Source: Hetaerina americana (Eukaryota; Arthropoda; Insecta; Odonata; Calopterygidae). From it: a stretch of 64,000 nt of DNA. Where the stretch lies: NCBI GenBank assembly GCA_022747635.1, contig JAKTNV010000116.1, positions 72,001-136,000 on the forward strand. The letters are read 5' to 3'. The notes beneath the pieces were generated by a model, which was given only the letters and a program-made list of their open reading frames with translations, searched no databases and was not told where the DNA came from. Below, in pieces: positions 10,700-22,977 of the stretch. The number at the start of each line of letters is the position of its first letter. Position 1 is the stretch's first letter. The position numbers and the translations under genes are program-made.

Positions 10700-10948
10700 T
10701 CGTCGGCATTGTCCTACTCTGAACGCCATGCTACAAGGGACGCGTACACTTCAGAAAATACAGAAAGGCTCCAACAGTTTTACGCCCAATGGACAGAGTC
10801 ATGAACTTGAAGTGCTCTCCATATTGCAACCAAAGTAGGCATCAGGACACCACTGTAAAATTCTGCGACCGCGGATGTACAAGTATGAACCCGGGCCCTT
10901 GAAGGGGAGTACACTAATGCCAGTACACTAGCCACCGAACCAACCCTA
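10700..10948 (-). mobile_element. tRNA-derived SINE
   Basis: The minus strand from 10948 reads as a degenerate tRNA head: GGTTGGTTCGGTGGCTAG, an A-box-like region, then GGGCCCGGGTTCATAC as the B-box region at about 10887-10902. A non-coding body follows to the left. It is of the same kind as the head at 44336. The left boundary is approximate and no target duplication was identified. Confidence 0.55.
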
Positions 10949-11320
10949 TCTCCTTCTTACAACCAATGTCACATCTCAACTGCACTCTCGGCAATATGGT
11001 CATTATCATAACTCCTTAATTACTTTTAATTTACTGGAGTATTTTCACTCACTATTATCTCAATACGTTTACCTGTTGGGATTACGAATTGGGATTCAAC
11101 AAAGAGCTATTGGAGTGCCCAAACGATCCCTGTGAAGTAAATAGTTTCTTTAAATCTCCCAAACCCAATCCCTTCTTCCATTCCCAATGATCACTGTCAC
11201 TCATGCAACGTTGAACCCTCGCACCCTTAATCAATCTTCTGTAAACCTCATTCACTCGAAGTGAAAATACAGGCCCTCTTAATTAGACCTTAAGCCCTTG
11301 GGCAAATTGTACCGTAGGCA
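10949..11320. other. No recognised feature
   Basis: Non-coding, no repeat recognised. Confidence 0.4.
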
Positions 11321-12239
11321 CGAGGGTAGGCTGAAAAGTAATGCACATATGCTTGTAGACGACAAAGGAAAATAAAGAGCAAGATTGGGCTAAAATTACA
11401 TTTTAGTAAAATTATTAAGTTTCAAAAACATACATTTATTTTTCAACATATAATCACCGTTAAGGCTAACACATTTCTCCCAACGTGTAGCAAGTTTTTT
11501 CATTCCGTCATTGAGAAATTCTTGCGACCATTTCTCGGAATCCACTTGACTTGACAGCTTCCTTCACCTCATCGTCCGAGGTGTAATGATTACCCTCGAG
11601 GTGAGGAAAAAAATACAAATCGCGAAGCGCAAGATCGGGGGAATAAGGAGGGCGTGGAATCGGTTCAAATGTCAGATTTCGCAGAGCTTCTCCAGTTGCG
11701 CCCGAGGTGTATAGCAACGAGCGTTGTTGTGATATGTTGCAAGATTATTGGCGCCAGGCTGCCTTTAACAAACTCGACCAATATGGTTTGCGATACGCTT
11801 TTGGGTTATTCGCCGGTCATTTTTAATCACATCTTCGACGAGTTTGCGATGTTTATCGTTTGTGGCAGTGATCGGACGTCCGCTGCGTGTTTCATCAACA
11901 ATTGTGGCTTTTCCAGGCTTGCAACCAAACAATTTTACTACCCATCGATTTACAGTTGACCTGTCAACAGGATCGTCACCCTAAACAGAGTTTAAACGGC
12001 GATTAATCTCAGAAGAAGTCACCTTTTGAGTCACGCTGCTTAACTCGCGTTGACATAGCACTAGAACACGTCTCCATACTTCCGCCTTTCCAAAATAAAC
12101 TGGATGAATATAACGACTTCAAACCTGAGCATGCGTGTTGAAGGGGAATGTTACTTCCACATGCCACCAGGAGTGCTTCTGAAGGTCATTTTGTTTGTGG
12201 TCTACGAGCATATGTGCATTAGTTTGCAGCTTACCCTCG
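11321..12239 (-). mobile_element. mariner deletion derivative, copy 1
   Basis: Inverted ends run from CGAGGGTAGGCTGAAAAGT at 11321 to ...GCAGCTTACCCTCG at 12239, about 31 bp with three mismatches. TA follows on the right; the left TA appears mutated to CA. The minus strand encodes the DNA-binding half (RSTVNRWVVKLFGCKPG, RSGRPITATNDKHRKLVEDV, RRITQKRIANHIGR), then jumps straight to a region with HNNARC and PPYSPDLAL. The central part with the first catalytic Asp is gone. The element is 919 bp against about 1.3 kb for an intact mariner. The copy at 52759 has the same junction. Confidence 0.92.
11508..11717 (-). pseudogene. mariner transposase C-terminal piece
   Basis: A 69-codon frame containing RPPYSPDLALRDLYFFPHLE, the region of the third catalytic Asp in D34D mariner transposases, where the position usually Asp is in RD. 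The preceding histidine-Asp motif lies in another frame as HNNARC, with Asp replaced by Asn. It is inactive. Confidence 0.85.
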
Positions 12240-12241
12240 TA

Positions 12242-12784
12242 ATAACGTACCCAACTATTCATATGCAATGGCTTATGCCGAAAAACCACTAAATGGGTGT
12301 TCCAAGAACTTGTTATCCAAAGTATGAGCAAGGGGCATTCGTGTTTGCCACCGCTGATTTTTTGTATCTATGATTCTATAGCTGTTATTTTTTATCATAA
12401 ACACCATTCTAATCAAGGACCTCTTGGTGGGTAGCTGAGTACTCATCTAGTATGGATATTATACCCCTTCTATTCGGGCATATATTGTAGTACTCTTCAA
12501 ATACTTATTTTCTATCCAGGAATATATAACACCAATCACGAAGGAAATAGTTAGATTTGGAAGTTAACGTATATATTTTTCGATATCCTGCATGTTATTT
12601 TGTTATTTAATATACCCATCTTTTTAAATGTTCCACGACATGATTTGCATCTACGTATCCCGTAATTGAATATTGTGGCTTGGACGCACTTTCTTTCATG
12701 TGACTCAAATTTATGGAATGCATGATGAGAATAATATTTGTGTAGAGGTAACATGATTTGGTTTTTCATGTGGTTTTATTTTAT
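12242..12784. other. No recognised feature
   Basis: AT-rich with short frames on the minus strand; nothing recognised. Confidence 0.4.
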
Positions 12785-12860
12785 TTTACGGGTGGTGACC
12801 TAACATCCCCCGCCACACGCCCCCGCGGCGTTTTGCGGGGTATTACGTAGATGTAGATAT
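12785..12860 (+). mobile_element. CR1-like LINE 3' end
   Basis: ACGGGTGGTGACCTAACATC followed by CCGCCACACGCCC, GCGGGGTATTACGTAG and ATGTAGAT matches the terminal 75 bp of the LINE ending at 20130. It has a small CCCCGC...GCGGGG stem. No coding part is left. Confidence 0.75.
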
Positions 12861-12899
12861 AACACCTATTCAGCATTTTCCCATCGATCAGTCTTACAA

Positions 12900-13075
12900 T
12901 TGGGCGATACAGTTGGTGGACGAAGAAGATTAAGCGTATTGAACGGGATGAAGGAAGGTGGAAAGTATAAGAAGTTAAGAAATTACTTAATTTAATATGT
13001 CCTTTTAGTGTAATTAGTGTCGTTTTGGATGGGTCTGAGAAGTATAGCAGTATTTAATCGCTGAATACATCATGC
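12900..13075 (+). mobile_element. RTE-like LINE 3' fragment
   Basis: Degenerate match to the end of the RTE coding region and 3' UTR at 23870-24010: GTATTGAACGGGATGAAGGA, GGAAAGTATAAGAAGTTAAG, then TTGGATGGGTC. Boundaries are approximate. Confidence 0.45.
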
Positions 13076-14040
13076 CTGTTCGGCTACTGTTAACAATCCT
13101 AATAATTTTATGGTAAGTAACAAGGTGATGATAAAAATACGAAGGCGGAAATAAACACGCATTCGCCTATGCACTACTGAGTAGACTGTTCTACGAGATG
13201 CGACGCCCACAGCATCCGAGCACGAATCGACGCCCAGAACCTCCCTAAAGACTCTCATCTTTCAGCGCCCCTTCGAGGTTGGCATTTACTATCAATAAAT
13301 CGGGTTGACATTTGAAGATAATTTCATTGCATTGGCAAAATTCAACAGGAGATGGAGTACGTTACTTTTATTCTTTAACATATTTCTGGTGGAATCACGG
13401 TATAGTTTGCTCCCAGTTGCCGCAGCTGCGTCGCTGGTTCTGAGCGGAAGAATCGAAAGGCTTAAAAAAGAAAAAGGGAAAATAGCTCCGCAACCCATCA
13501 GAGCCTCAAAGGGGAGTGATGGGTAGGCGAAATGGGTGACGGAGGAAATTTGAGCAACCCTTCTTATGAGGGCACCTTATCGACCCCCACGCCCGCCGTT
13601 CGCTTATCACGACCCAGGGGGGGTTGCGTATCCGAACCCCAGAGATACAGGGGCACCATCACGTCTGAGGATGCGGGACAGCCGCCCAGAAGAGGGAGGA
13701 TACGGGGGTTTGGTTTGATGGATGTGCTCCATAAATATTTCCCCGTTCCAACCCCAACTCCCGACACCCTTTGGGAAAACCCTAGATCAGCCTTCGCCCC
13801 TACAGCGGCCCTCCACGTGGGTTTTGGAAAAGTGTCCATTGAGACTAATATGGACATGGACATCACCTGAACATATCAATCGAATATTATAAACTTATTG
13901 TGGTACTAGATGTTGAATACAATTATTAATTTTGTCATACCTTTATATTGTTTCTGGACAAATGTTCCACCATTTTAGGCATATAAAAAAAAAAACTTAT
14001 ACTGCCTTTCATGTGTTTCTAAATAGTGTGTGCATGCGTG
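13076..14040. other. Unassigned; overlapping frames on both strands
   Basis: At 13532-13870 (112 codons, plus) and 13564-13866 (100 codons, minus) the same DNA is open on both strands. The plus product is rich in Pro, Arg and Gly and begins MGDGGNLSNPSYEG. I recognise no domain, and there is no splice or promoter evidence. Confidence 0.3.
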
Positions 14041-14440
<400 letters not shown>

Positions 14441-14493
<53 letters not shown>

Positions 14494-14545
14494 CCTATAT
14501 ATAGCTTCCTTACTATATATATATATATATATATATAGTAAGGAA
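14441..14545. repeat. (TA)n with CTTCCTTACTA palindrome
   Basis: TA array followed by CTTCCTTAC, a TA run, then GTAAGGAAG (about 14504-14545), a perfect hairpin. The right arm is the 5' edge of the RTE LINE copy, so the left arm is a flipped duplicate of that edge. Confidence 0.85.
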
Positions 14546-15006
14546 GGTTTCAAGAAAGGGTTGTCTAAAGCCGTAAAAGACAGTATTGGAACCGTTAACG
14601 CTAAAAGGACTAGGAAACCATGGATCACGGATGAGATGATTAGAAAGATGGATGAGCGGTGAAAATGGAAGAATGTAAATACAGAGTTAGGCAAAATGAA
14701 GTACAAAGAATTAAACAATAAATTGAGGCGGGCAACAAATAAAACAAAAGAAGCATGGTGGAAGACGCAGTGCGAGGATGTGAAAAGTCTGCAGAGGAAG
14801 GGTGAAATCGGTGATTTCACCCTTCGGCGGGTAAGGTATTAGTTGACACAGGAGAGATCCAAGAGAGATGGAAGGAGTATATAGAAGAACTGTATGGTTA
14901 AGAACTTAGACCAACAAAGTTAGACATTGAAAAAGAATATGACGTAGAGGAAGACAGCTTAGGTCCAGGCATACTAGACAATGAGATAGAATGGGCATTA
15001 AGGGAG

Positions 15007-15927
15007 ATGAAACTAAATAAGGCCGTGGGGGTGGATAAAATTCCCGCGGAACTTTTAAAATGCTTAGGAAAATGTGGGAGGAAGAGGCTATATGGGCTGA
15101 TCCGTAGTATTTATGAGGAGGGAATCTGGCCGGAAGACTTTGTGAGATCAGTTTTAGTTCCTATTCCGAAAAAGGTAAAGGCCACGTCATGTGAGGACTA
15201 TAGGACAATTAGTTTGATATCCCACGCAGCTAAAGTTGTTCTCAGGATCATTAACAAAAGGATAGAGAGTAGGGCAAATGATTACTTAGGGGATGATCAG
15301 TTTGGGTTTAGGAAGGGGAGAGGTACGCGTGATGCCATTGCAGTAATGAGATTATTAATCGAGAGGAATATAGAACACAACCAGGAGGTATTTGCCTGTT
15401 TCGTAGATTTCGAAAAAGCGTTTGATAGAATGAATTGGGAAAAACTAATGAGTATATTGCAGAAAATAGGAATATATTGGAGGGAAAGGAGGCCAATCCG
15501 TAACCTGTACAAGTCTCAGACTGCTCAGGTGCGGGTGGGGAACGGGAAGTCCGGATGGACAGTGTTAGGAAGGGGTGTAAGGCAGGGTTGCCCATTATCA
15601 CCGTTGCTGTTCAACCTGTATGCAGAGGAAATGATGAAAGAGGCATGGGAAGAACTCGAGGTAGGAATGAAAGTGGGCGGGGAATTCGTAAAATCAGTTA
15701 GGTTTCCTGATGACCAAGCTTTAGTTTATCAGTCAGCCAAGAGGTTGCAAGCATTGCTGAGTAAACTGGAAATTCAGTGCGACAGGTATGGGATGAGAAT
15801 CAATATTAATAAAACAAAGGCTATGCAATTTTCTAGAAAGAAAAAGGCCAAGCTAAACATTAAAATAGGAGGGCAACAACTAGAGCAGGTAGAACAGTTT
15901 ACAAATCTCTGTAGTGTTTTGGACTAA
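15007..15927 (+). pseudogene. RTE-type reverse transcriptase domain
   Basis: This 306-codon frame holds nearly the complete RT palm. Seen in order are GVDKIPAELL, YRTISLISHAAKVVL, QFGFRKGRGTRDAI, CFVDFEKAFDRM (motif A Asp), RGVRQGCPLSPLLFNLYAEE (motif B) and VRFPDDQALV (motif C, Asp 235-236). The thumb CDRYGMRININKTK follows. Motif C is normally F/Y-A-D-D; here Ala 234 is Pro, which may damage the active site. A TAA after CSVLD cuts the protein, and homology carries on in frame to 16206. The nearest well-known relatives are BovB/RTE elements. The ATG at 15007 is internal and not a real start. Confidence 0.92.
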
Positions 15928-16206
15928 CACGGTCAAAGTAATAGGGACGTAAGGAGAAGAATTGCGCTGGGCAAAGAGGCTTTCACAAGGAGGAGGGAGC
16001 TGATGACAGGGACGTTGAGTAAGGATGTTAAGAAAAGACTCGTCAAAACTTTGATATGGAGCGTAGCTATGTACGGCGCGGAAACGTGGTCATTGAAGCA
16101 GGAGGATGGACGTAGACAGGAGACTTTTGAAATGTGGGTGTGGAGAGGAATGGATAAGGTGAAATGGACTGAGAGGAAAACAAATGAGGAAGTACTTGGT
16201 ATGGTT
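15928..16206 (+). pseudogene. LINE C-terminal domain after premature stop
   Basis: In-frame continuation of the RT after the TAA: RRRIALGKEAFTRRRELM, VKRLVKTLI-like KKRLVKTLIWSVAMYGAETW, and WVWRGMDKVKWTERKTNEEV. This is the segment found downstream of RT in BovB/RTE-like proteins. The element breaks off here. Confidence 0.88.
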
Positions 16207-16209
16207 TAA

Positions 16210-17740
16210 ATCGAAGGCGGGAAGATTTCGGAGAAACTCCGAAACGATACATGATGCCCCCAGCCTCTCATCCTCATTATTAAATTCTCCTTCGTATTCC
16301 TTCCGTTTAATCAAAAATAAACCTACATACCTTTACATTACACGTTCACCACCTCCTTTTCCTTGTAATCAACTTAAATTTCATTTTGATTATTTAGATT
16401 TTCATGAGAATCTGCTTTTAACTCTGTGAATAATACATTATTATTATTACTAGCCCGCTCAACGTGAACGTACATTTGCCGACCAATCACATGGTTTTAC
16501 TGTTTATTTCTTCTTCATGTTGGCTCTCTTTCCCTTCGAAATACGCTATTACTGTGTTCCATCAGCCAGTGCTGCTAGCTACTCTACCTCTCTCCTCCTC
16601 AACCTCGTCCTCTCATCCCTGCTCGCTCTTTAACCTTGCCTCCCCTGCTAACTGGCATTGCACTCATGCCTCATACCTGATGGCAACCATTGTGCAATCA
16701 CTTATTATCCTTGCCCATCACATCATTGAGTGATAATGTCAGTGGTTTCCCGTTTCCTTCCTCAATTGGGTTTCTATGTTGACGCTTTAAAGTGAAACCG
16801 AATCGAAAACACAGGATAATTAAAAATGTGAACTTCGCGTAAGGAAGACGGTCAATTGATTATTCCTCTAAAAGAAATTCTCTTTAAGGTATGCTGAATT
16901 CTAAAAGATGTTCTACAAACTAAACTCTTCATGCTTAAAAAACATTATTGTAATCTGAGAAAATGGAGCATTGGTAATTTTTAAGTCACATTTGACACGC
17001 CAAAAAGTGGTAGGCATCTATGATTAGATAATTATAAAATTGGTTTTTTTAAGATGTCTGTTTTTTTTTAATTATAACATGATACCTCCTGGTTCTTCCT
17101 TATTCATAAACATAATAGAATACCTACTGATGTGTGCAGTTTAATTCACAGTATTCGCAACCCCTAAGGCGAAATGTCTAAATTTAGCACTTTAAATATT
17201 AAATTAATAAGGTAATGGCCATTACCATTTTACCTAAATCTGTCTCAATGTGGATTTTGTATCATATGATTGATTGTAGCCTATTAACTAATATTCGCGT
17301 GAAAACCTTACTTCCGTGATTCTAAAGCTTACATTTATCAAAGATTCTTTGGTCGCTGCGTTTCATTACAAAATAAAATCACGACCTCTTAAATGTTTAA
17401 CCAATTGAAAGACATAATCCTGCTGTGCTTATCCCGAATGGGTAACTACGTGTGATATGTGAGGGGGGTGTGGAGGAAGAAGGCAAACAGGCGTGGAGGG
17501 ATTTGGTAAAAGTGAGTTGCAGGTTTTCTAGATTTAAACTAAAATTAGGCTTTTTTACTTTGCTTCTCCCGAATGGGTACGTGAATCGTCCATCCGTTTG
17601 CACGTCACGGTGAAGGTGATCTTGTGTTTGCGAAATGTAATGGTGATCGCAACAATGTGAAAATGGCTCAAATGAGGTCACAAAGTGTTTAATTCAGTGA
17701 AAGCTTAAGTACTGAGTACAAGAAAGTCACAAATTCAATG
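16210..17740. other. No recognised feature
   Basis: Pyrimidine-biased to 16730, then AT-rich. Frames of up to 94 codons resemble no known family. Confidence 0.4.
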
Positions 17741-18200
17741 CTTCCTTACCTAACGCATTTCTTCGTCTAAGTGCTTATTACTTGTACCATTTGATCCAAC
17801 ACACTTCCGAGATACGTAAATTGTTTCACCTGCTATAATTTTTGCCCTCATATTTTAACGTTTAACCAATCTTTTCTTTTTGCAAAAACCGTATAATCTT
17901 TGTTTTATTTTCTATTGGTCCTCATTCCATATCTATCGCACTGACTTTCCAATGCGCTCAGCAATGATTGCAACCACTTGGCTGACTGGCAAACTAAAGC
18001 TTGATCATCCACAACCTTAGCTGTTTTTGCGAATTTCCCACCGAATTTCATTCCTATCTCCATTTCTTCCCATGTCTCTTTAATCATTTCCTTTGGATGC
18101 AGGTTGAACAGTGGCGGTGATAATGGACAACCCTACCTTACTTCCCTCCTTAACACTATCTTTCTTTGCCGTGTCTCCCACCGACACATCAGGCGTGGTT
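17741..18200 (-). mobile_element. RTE-like LINE fragment
   Basis: Minus-strand RT segment from motif B (near 18110-18160, several stops) through a degenerate motif C to the start of the tether region. The 60-codon frame 17905-18087 contains MIKETWEEMEIGMKFGGKF, VVDDQALVCQSAKWLQSLL and CDRYGMRTN, aligning with the copies at 15007 and 22978. Motif C is VVDD instead of FADD. Confidence 0.85.
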
Positions 18201-18690
18201 TAAGTCGAGTGCCCTACTTACGACCGCTGGGACTATGGTTACAAAATGATATATGAGGGAGGGAGGCGAGGGAGAATTTCTACCCTGAGACGTCCACTCT
18301 ATCTTGGTTAAATTTCGCCACCCCACGGAGTATTTCCATCCTTGCGTTCCATTATTCTGCGAACTCACGGCAGACACTACCGTCCCGTCCACCTTCCTCG
18401 CATTTCGTCCATCCCCGGAGCTCCTTCTCAATGGTCTTCTTACTAATCCCACGTAATCATGGTTGCTACAGAATTATTGCAATGGAGTGAGATTACTAAA
18501 TATAAATAGTTATGAAATAGCAAAGGAAGCAATACTTCCAAATGGGCCATTCTCGGAGGAAAATATTCAGGTCGAGTTTATGATTAGAAAGAGTTAAGGT
18601 TAGAATTTAATACTACCATAAAAATGCACTATCGAGAATGCTACGATTCGAGACTTACTATTCTGCGAGTTACTTTCCACAAAGTATCCA
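18201..18690. other. No recognised feature
   Basis: A minus frame at 18189-18452 (87 codons) is not recognised. Confidence 0.35.
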
Positions 18691-20130
18691 TTATTTTTTT
18701 TTTAATTCAAAGCTCCCACAAATGTCTAATAGCGATCTTGAGTCGCACGGATAGAATTACCATATGTAGAACCTCAGAGAAGTGTAATCGGGCCGTTGCT
18801 TTTCTTGATTTTTGTTAACGATTTGAAACGCGAAGTGAAAAGTAGGATTAGGATGTTCGCGGATGGCACGATGATCTATCGGGAGATATCTGGGGATGAG
18901 GATCGTTTTATTCTAGCGCAGGATTTAGATTGCATTACTAAATGGTGTTCTAACTGGGGATTGACACTAAATTATAATAAATATTCGGTGGTAAATTTCT
19001 TTAAAAGATCAACGGGATTTGCTTACAAATTAGCTGGAGTTGACCTAGCAGTAGTTGATACGGTAAAATACCTAGGTGTTACATTCACAAAAGACTTAAC
19101 TTGGGGGACTCACATACGTTAAGTCTGCGGTCAAGCATAGAAAAAATTGGGATTTATTAGACGCGTTGTCGGCAAAAGTGACTCGAAGGTCAAGGAACGT
19201 TGTTACCACGCTCTTGTAAGGCCTCATTTAGAATACGCATGCAGCGTGTGGGATCCGAGTGAAAAAAAGGCCTCATTCGGGAAATTGAGAAGGTTCAACG
19301 CCGGGCTGCCCGTTTTGTAAAAAATTCTTACGATAAAACGCAAAGCGTCACCGAAATGCTAATGGATTTGGGGTGGGAATCATTGGAAGAGAGACGATTC
19401 AATGCAAGATTGAAATTATTAAATAAATTCAGATCCACATGTTTCAGCACCGAGGTCTTGCAAATTATTCGTACCCCTACATACATTGGTCGCTTGGATC
19501 ATGCATATTAAATTCGGGAAATAGATGCCAGAACTAGCCGACTCAAGGACTCCTTCTTCCCACGGACAATACGGGATAGAAACTGCAGGGTTATAGATAG
19601 CGAAATTCCACTTGCCACCCTTAGCGTCTAAAGAATAATTAGTTCTGCTTAAATGCATGCTCTTTCGCTTTCCTTGTGCGAATGAACCCATTAGTGTTCT
19701 GTTTATCTGTTTTTAAGTCTCCCTTTCAATCCCTCGTCCCTCTCCGCGGGGGGAAATTCCTGCTACCTGCAACGTTGGGTCGCATTCCCTGCCTTTAACG
19801 GTCTCCTCGGGGGGTAGAGTGTTTTGTGGTGCATGTTCATGTGGTAGTGGTGTTTCACATTCTTGCTTGTTGTGTCCTGGCTTGCGTGTTGTTGCCTGGC
19901 TTTCGTGCTGCATCCTGGGGTGCAGTTTTTTAGTTGTTTTGCGGTATATGTGTTTGCATGAGTGCTGTATGGAGGGATTTTTGCACGAGTGTGTGCGCAG
20001 CTGTGGGTTTAATTTTCCATGTTGTTGTTTTGCATGTGGTATTGTTCCTTTTTACGGTTGGTGACCTAACAACCCCCGCCACACGCCCTTGCGGTGGCTT
20101 GCGGGGTATTATGTAGATGTAGATGTAGAG
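18690..20130 (+). mobile_element. CR1/L2/Jockey-like LINE, 3' half
   Basis: From RT motif B (EPQRSVIGPLLFLIFVNDL across a frame change near 18795) through motif C, the C-terminal region (LVRPHLEYACSVWDP, FFPRTIRDRN) and a long GT-rich 3' UTR. It ends in CCCCGCCACACGCCC, GCGGGGTATTATGTAGATG and a short ATGTAG tandem. The same 3' end occurs alone at 12785 and 29575, and on SINEs at 44560 and 45200. It is 5'-truncated and broken by several frameshifts. Confidence 0.9.
18796..19122 (+). pseudogene. LINE RT palm fragment, motif C mutated
   Basis: A 108-codon frame: LFLIFVNDL (motif B end), RMFADGTMIY (motif C), LDCITKWCSNWGLTLNYNKY, then VVDTVKYLGVTFTKDLTW. The second catalytic Asp of F-A-D-D is Gly here (FADG, residue about 25), which would abolish polymerisation. 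A stop follows IR, and homology resumes in another frame at GFIRRVVGKSDSKVKERC. Confidence 0.9.
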
Positions 20131-21750
20131 GATTCCCAACAGTAATGAGATATACACAGAGTATACCAGGGGCAAGGAGCTCACGGTGAAAACATTGAAT
20201 TGTAATGAAATATGTAATACTTTTTAGAAGCCCATCAAACTCGGGTTTTGTGGTTTTCTTTGCACATCAGTTATACTTTTCACCGACCACCCATCGAATT
20301 CGCAATCGTTGACGTGCGTCGTGCTGTATTCGCGGGCGATTTACTTGCGACCTCAAAATGTCTGCATGTGTTTTACGCGCTCCTTGCGAAAGGCAGAGTT
20401 CCTCAAGTATCTGTTCTACTCAAATGATTTGTTGTAAGCACAATGCAGAATTTCCATGGGGTTCCCAGGAAAGGTACCGAAAGTGAAAAGAAAATTCCGA
20501 CCCGGTGTGATTAAATTCCAACACGGGCGACACTTTCCAGGATTTATTGATCAATCCTGCACAGTAATAATTAGTACCATTTTAATGCATTTCTTTTGAT
20601 TTTTTTTATTATTAAAACTCACTCACGCGATTGGAGTTTTAATCATTTCACAAACTAAATATTTACTTTCAGTCTGAGTATCAAAATTTTATTAATTTAA
20701 AATATTTTACATTTTTACCAATCACACCGTTCACTTTCGGGATAAGCAAAGGTAAAAAAAAACCATGACTTTAGGCTATTAGGCGGGAAACCCAATACTT
20801 TGTAGTCATTTGAATCGTACGGTCATTCATTCATTTGTTTCTTATTCCTTGTACACTTCCTTCGCCTCGGTCACACTCGGACGTGATTTTCAAAGCATAC
20901 TTTATTGTTCGCGTGACTCTTAATATTCCTCACCTTCCGAGTTTCTTCGACCACTTAAACCTTTGAATTTCTCGGTCTGCCCTTTCCCTTCCTATCCCTC
21001 CCTCTTCTCTCGCACGCGTCACTTGGTGATTCGACCCTCGTCCATTCTCTCGACTCGGCCAAACCAGCCTGGAACACCTCTCTCGCCGATGTATCATCCA
21101 TCCCACTTATTTCGCGAATAACGCTCCTCGCCTCATCATCCCTCTCCAGTGTTCGCCAAAAACACTCCTCCATGCTCACTGCATTCAGTTGCGGCTTGTG
21201 CCCGTCCTAGCATGCCCGATACTTACTTCCCTCTTTTATGGTGGAAATTAGTCTACTTTTATACGCTTCTATTTATAGTGCACAGGGCAAACATAACTCG
21301 TACACGCACTCCACATGCCAACGACTACAACACTTCTGCTGGCATTTGTAAACTTTTTAAGCTCCTCGTCCATCTAATGCCAAAATTCTGCCGAGATACA
21401 TGAATGATATTCCTTAAATTTAAAAAATTCAAAAATTAGTCGATGATTTTACTGCTAAGTTTGGTTATTTTTTTATAAATCTGTACTCAAAGGGAGGCTT
21501 ATGGATATTTTTACGTTTGAGAGCGGTTTCATTGAGAACCCTTTGCGTGTCCAGTAATTATTACTAAGCCATCAAGCACTAAGCATGCAGTGGGAAATGA
21601 CCCAAGAAGTAGAAGACGATTGGGACTAAATTCTTCCGTCATCACGAATTCGCTAACTATTGCACGATAGGGATTCCTGAAAAAATGAATGGAGTGGCAC
21701 AATGCACGCTAAGCCCATGCATCGTTTCTGTTTATTCTCCCAAGTTTCGT
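20131..21750. other. No recognised feature
   Basis: Non-repetitive by eye. A 74-codon minus frame at 20955-21179 (acidic then Arg/Lys-rich, MSMEECFWRTLERDDEARSV) is unrecognised. It is a candidate small exon only because of its balanced composition. Confidence 0.3.
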
Positions 21751-22310
21751 CGTGGGCGGTAAAATCCTACTTTATCCTTACAACGGGAAGAGAAAAATCG
21801 TGTTTTCCCAAAGTTTTCTAGGATATATTGCGGAATTCATTTTGCTACCCTTCAACCTTCCCCATTCTCTCCCGTTCCCTCTCTCCCGCCGCCATTCCAT
21901 CTTGATGGACGGCCGACTTCGAAAACTTCTCACTCCGTCCCCTTCGACGACATTAAAGACCTTCAGATTCATATTTACGGCCGTGGATTTTCGGTGGACC
22001 CGCCATCACCTCCTCCCCCCGGGCGAGCCCCCTCCTCCTCGGGCACGTTTATTATTTAACGTCTCCCCCACATCTCTGTTTCATCTCCTACCATCACCCG
22101 CTGTTTCATCGACCCCCTACCCTCGTCTCATTACCATTTTCGGGGGTCGCGGAGGCCGAGAGCGACGACGCGGCGGCGGGAGAGTCGAGTGGGTGCCGCG
22201 AGCGTGCTGCGCCGACCGCCTCGTTTGCCTTTGGCGGTGCTAGTTCGCTGACTCACCGCGCGGCGACGTTGGATTGATTCCACCGCCACGACGTTCTGAC
22301 AACGAGTACG
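21751..22310. other. C-rich to CpG-rich patch, possible promoter
   Basis: A pyrimidine-rich stretch (21840-22130) passes into CpG-dense DNA (22140-22280, with GCGACGACGCGGCGGCGGGA). A 163-codon plus frame at 21752-22243 spans it but looks compositional. This would suit a host promoter or 5' UTR; I see no TATA-initiator pair or recognisable protein. Confidence 0.3.
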
Positions 22311-22864
22311 TCTTCCAAGATCTTTAGTTCAACGAACTTGCCCATTCATTCTAGAGTACATTTCATACCTCTTCAATTCCCAGGGCGGTACGAAAGATAT
22401 TCCGTGTTGTGATTCTGCTGGTACACATTTCGATTATGAGACTTTCGACGCTTCCATGCTCATCCAAGTGGAAGTTCACATTCACACTAGGAGGAACGCG
22501 TCTCATACTAAAACGGCATTACATGCGACTGGTTTCAAAAGCATAGGCATCATACTTGGCGGCAAAATTTCTGTCTAGTAGGGCAAATATTTCGTTTCCG
22601 ATGCCACTAATTCTATGAACTATGTGACTATGTATAGTTACAGTTATCATGCCTGCATCTTTGAACATTCATTACTATAGTTTTTCAATGAATTATTATC
22701 ATCACACAGCTCATATGTTGATCCTGTAGGTAAAGTTCTAGGCGAGCGTATTCTATGGGCATTCGGCGTAGACAAAAAAGATTGACGTCTCTCAAACTGG
22801 CTTAGACGTAAAATCAGTTCCCCAACCTTCCTTTTCATTCTCCCGCAACCCCTCCGTAAACAAA

Positions 22865-22912
22865 TATTATTATCAGGTAAGCTACCGGTAGAGGTAGGTT
22901 TTTGGATGGAAA
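22865..22912 (-). mobile_element. RTE-like LINE 3' terminus, reversed
   Basis: TACCGGTAGAGGTAGGTTTT TGGATGG is the reverse complement of the RTE 3' end found on the plus strand at 24000-24030 (CCATCCAAAAACCTACC, ACCGGTA). It stands about 65 bp left of a plus-strand RTE copy. Confidence 0.7.
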
Positions 22913-22977
22913 TAGCTACTAATTAAAAAATGTGTGACTCCGAGCCAAACACAATATCCTACTCAACAATGTAATCT

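Larger units (their letters stand above)
14528..16209 (+). mobile_element. RTE/BovB-like LINE, truncated at both ends
   Basis: Begins after the endonuclease, in the linker (KGLSKAVKDSIGT, RKPWITDEMIRKM), and ends abruptly at 16209 inside the C-terminal domain at EEVLGMV, where the sister copy at 22978 continues. The linker has several stops and a 12-bp perfect hairpin at 14798-14824. The RT core at 15007-15927 is the longest intact LINE frame in the window. Confidence 0.92.

Noticed and set aside
11654..11959. A 101-codon plus-strand frame conserved at 53099-53404
   Set aside because: It is the antisense shadow of the mariner transposase in both copies; conservation comes from the shared element.
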